DNA of 52,764 nt from Saprospiraceae bacterium (GTDB lineage: Bacteria > Bacteroidota > Bacteroidia > Chitinophagales > Saprospiraceae): the NCBI GenBank assembly GCA_024103005.1, contig JAGFJA010000001.1, positions 1 through 52,764 on the forward strand, given 5' to 3'. The notes below the pieces were generated by a model. It had not been told where the DNA came from and ran no database searches. It saw nothing but the letters and a program-made list of their open reading frames with translations. Positions 52,688-52,764 of the stretch are shown here, one piece after another. Made by a program: the position numbers and the translations under genes. Every line of letters starts with the position of its first letter. The stretch's first letter is position 1.

Positions 52688-52764
52688 GCACATAACATTG
52701 TATATGCGACTATGTGCCTGCCGCAGGCGCAACACAGGCACACAACGCATATACTTTCCCGTTA
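52688..52764 (+). repeat. attC-like recombination site, cut by the window end (candidate)
   Basis: Six bases after the stop codon, GCACATAAC starts an imperfect inverted repeat running to the last base. In order: TAAC (52693-52696), 3-base spacer, GTATATGCG (52700-52708), 4-base spacer, TGTGCCTG (52713-52720), 14-base loop, CAGGCACA (52735-52742), 3-base spacer, CGCATATAC (52746-52754), 6-base spacer and GTTA (52761-52764). Arms of 9 and 8 bp pair perfectly, and total length is 72 bases, inside the known attC range. The R box (ACATAAC) differs from the RYYYAAC consensus at one position. Confidence 0.55.

Noticed and set aside
1-52764. CRISPR arrays, tRNA or rRNA genes, intact insertion sequences
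   Set aside because: I found no regularly spaced repeats, no cloverleaf or rRNA-like blocks, and no complete transposase; only the decayed repeat pair and the attC-like sites look mobile.

Overview
The window looks like a chromosomal segment of a Bacteroidota bacterium, most likely a Saprospiria/Chitinophagia-type lineage. The basis is Bacteroidota-style promoters (TTG, about 20 bases, TAnnTTTG), few Shine-Dalgarno sites, and family content typical of the phylum: GLPGLI, LVIVD, DUF3472 and GH144 proteins, a type IX secretion (T9SS) C-terminal sorting domain, and a propeller-type sensor kinase. I see no tRNA, rRNA, CRISPR array or intact insertion sequence. All family names come from reading the sequence; no database was searched.

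Layout. 1-4851 (minus) is a glucan-use cluster: a truncated FucP/GluP-like sugar permease, two tandem GH144 glucanases (one lipoprotein, one soluble export) and an exported esterase. 5165-9398 holds a TPR protein, an ether-lipid pair (YhhN/lysoplasmalogenase-like plus alkylglycerol monooxygenase-like, overlapping), a DCC thiol protein and a small secreted protein. 9553-12585 is a large propeller sensor kinase. 12690-12823 is a possible small RNA. 12835-15760 is NAD kinase, an Omp85-type barrel and a small membrane protein in one overlapping operon. 15903-19922 carries an FMN glutamate-synthase-like protein, a Rnk/GreA-C protein behind a long leader, and an antiquitin-type aldehyde dehydrogenase. 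20178-30962 is mostly exported or envelope proteins, including a split LVIVD lipoprotein pair, an orphan T9SS sorting domain and a PNGase F-like enzyme. 30963-37348 is a TetR-controlled RND efflux operon with two matching operators. 37573-43001 holds QueD, an ArsR-like repressor, ValS, DinB and DUF937. 43266-48336 is a tight five-gene operon: split transketolase, a PLP sulfur enzyme and two glycosyltransferases. 48723-50925 holds an AI-2E family permease and lipoate-protein ligase.

The most interesting part is the right edge (51292-52764). An A/T-rich gene for a NYN-nuclease/OST-HTH protein is bounded by GTTATGTGC on the left and GCACATAAC on the right. A 72-base imperfect inverted repeat of the form TAAC...GTTA follows it. 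A second TAAC...GTTA element precedes it. This is the geometry of an integron gene cassette between two attC-like sites, with no integrase in the window. Both boundary 'TT' steps can be placed, giving a predicted mobile unit of 1389 bases.

A second structural signal is a diverged repeat of about 270 bases at 24002-24275 and 38562-38832. Both copies carry the frameshifted 3' end of the same lost gene plus a conserved 3' flank, as expected of two old relics of one mobile element.
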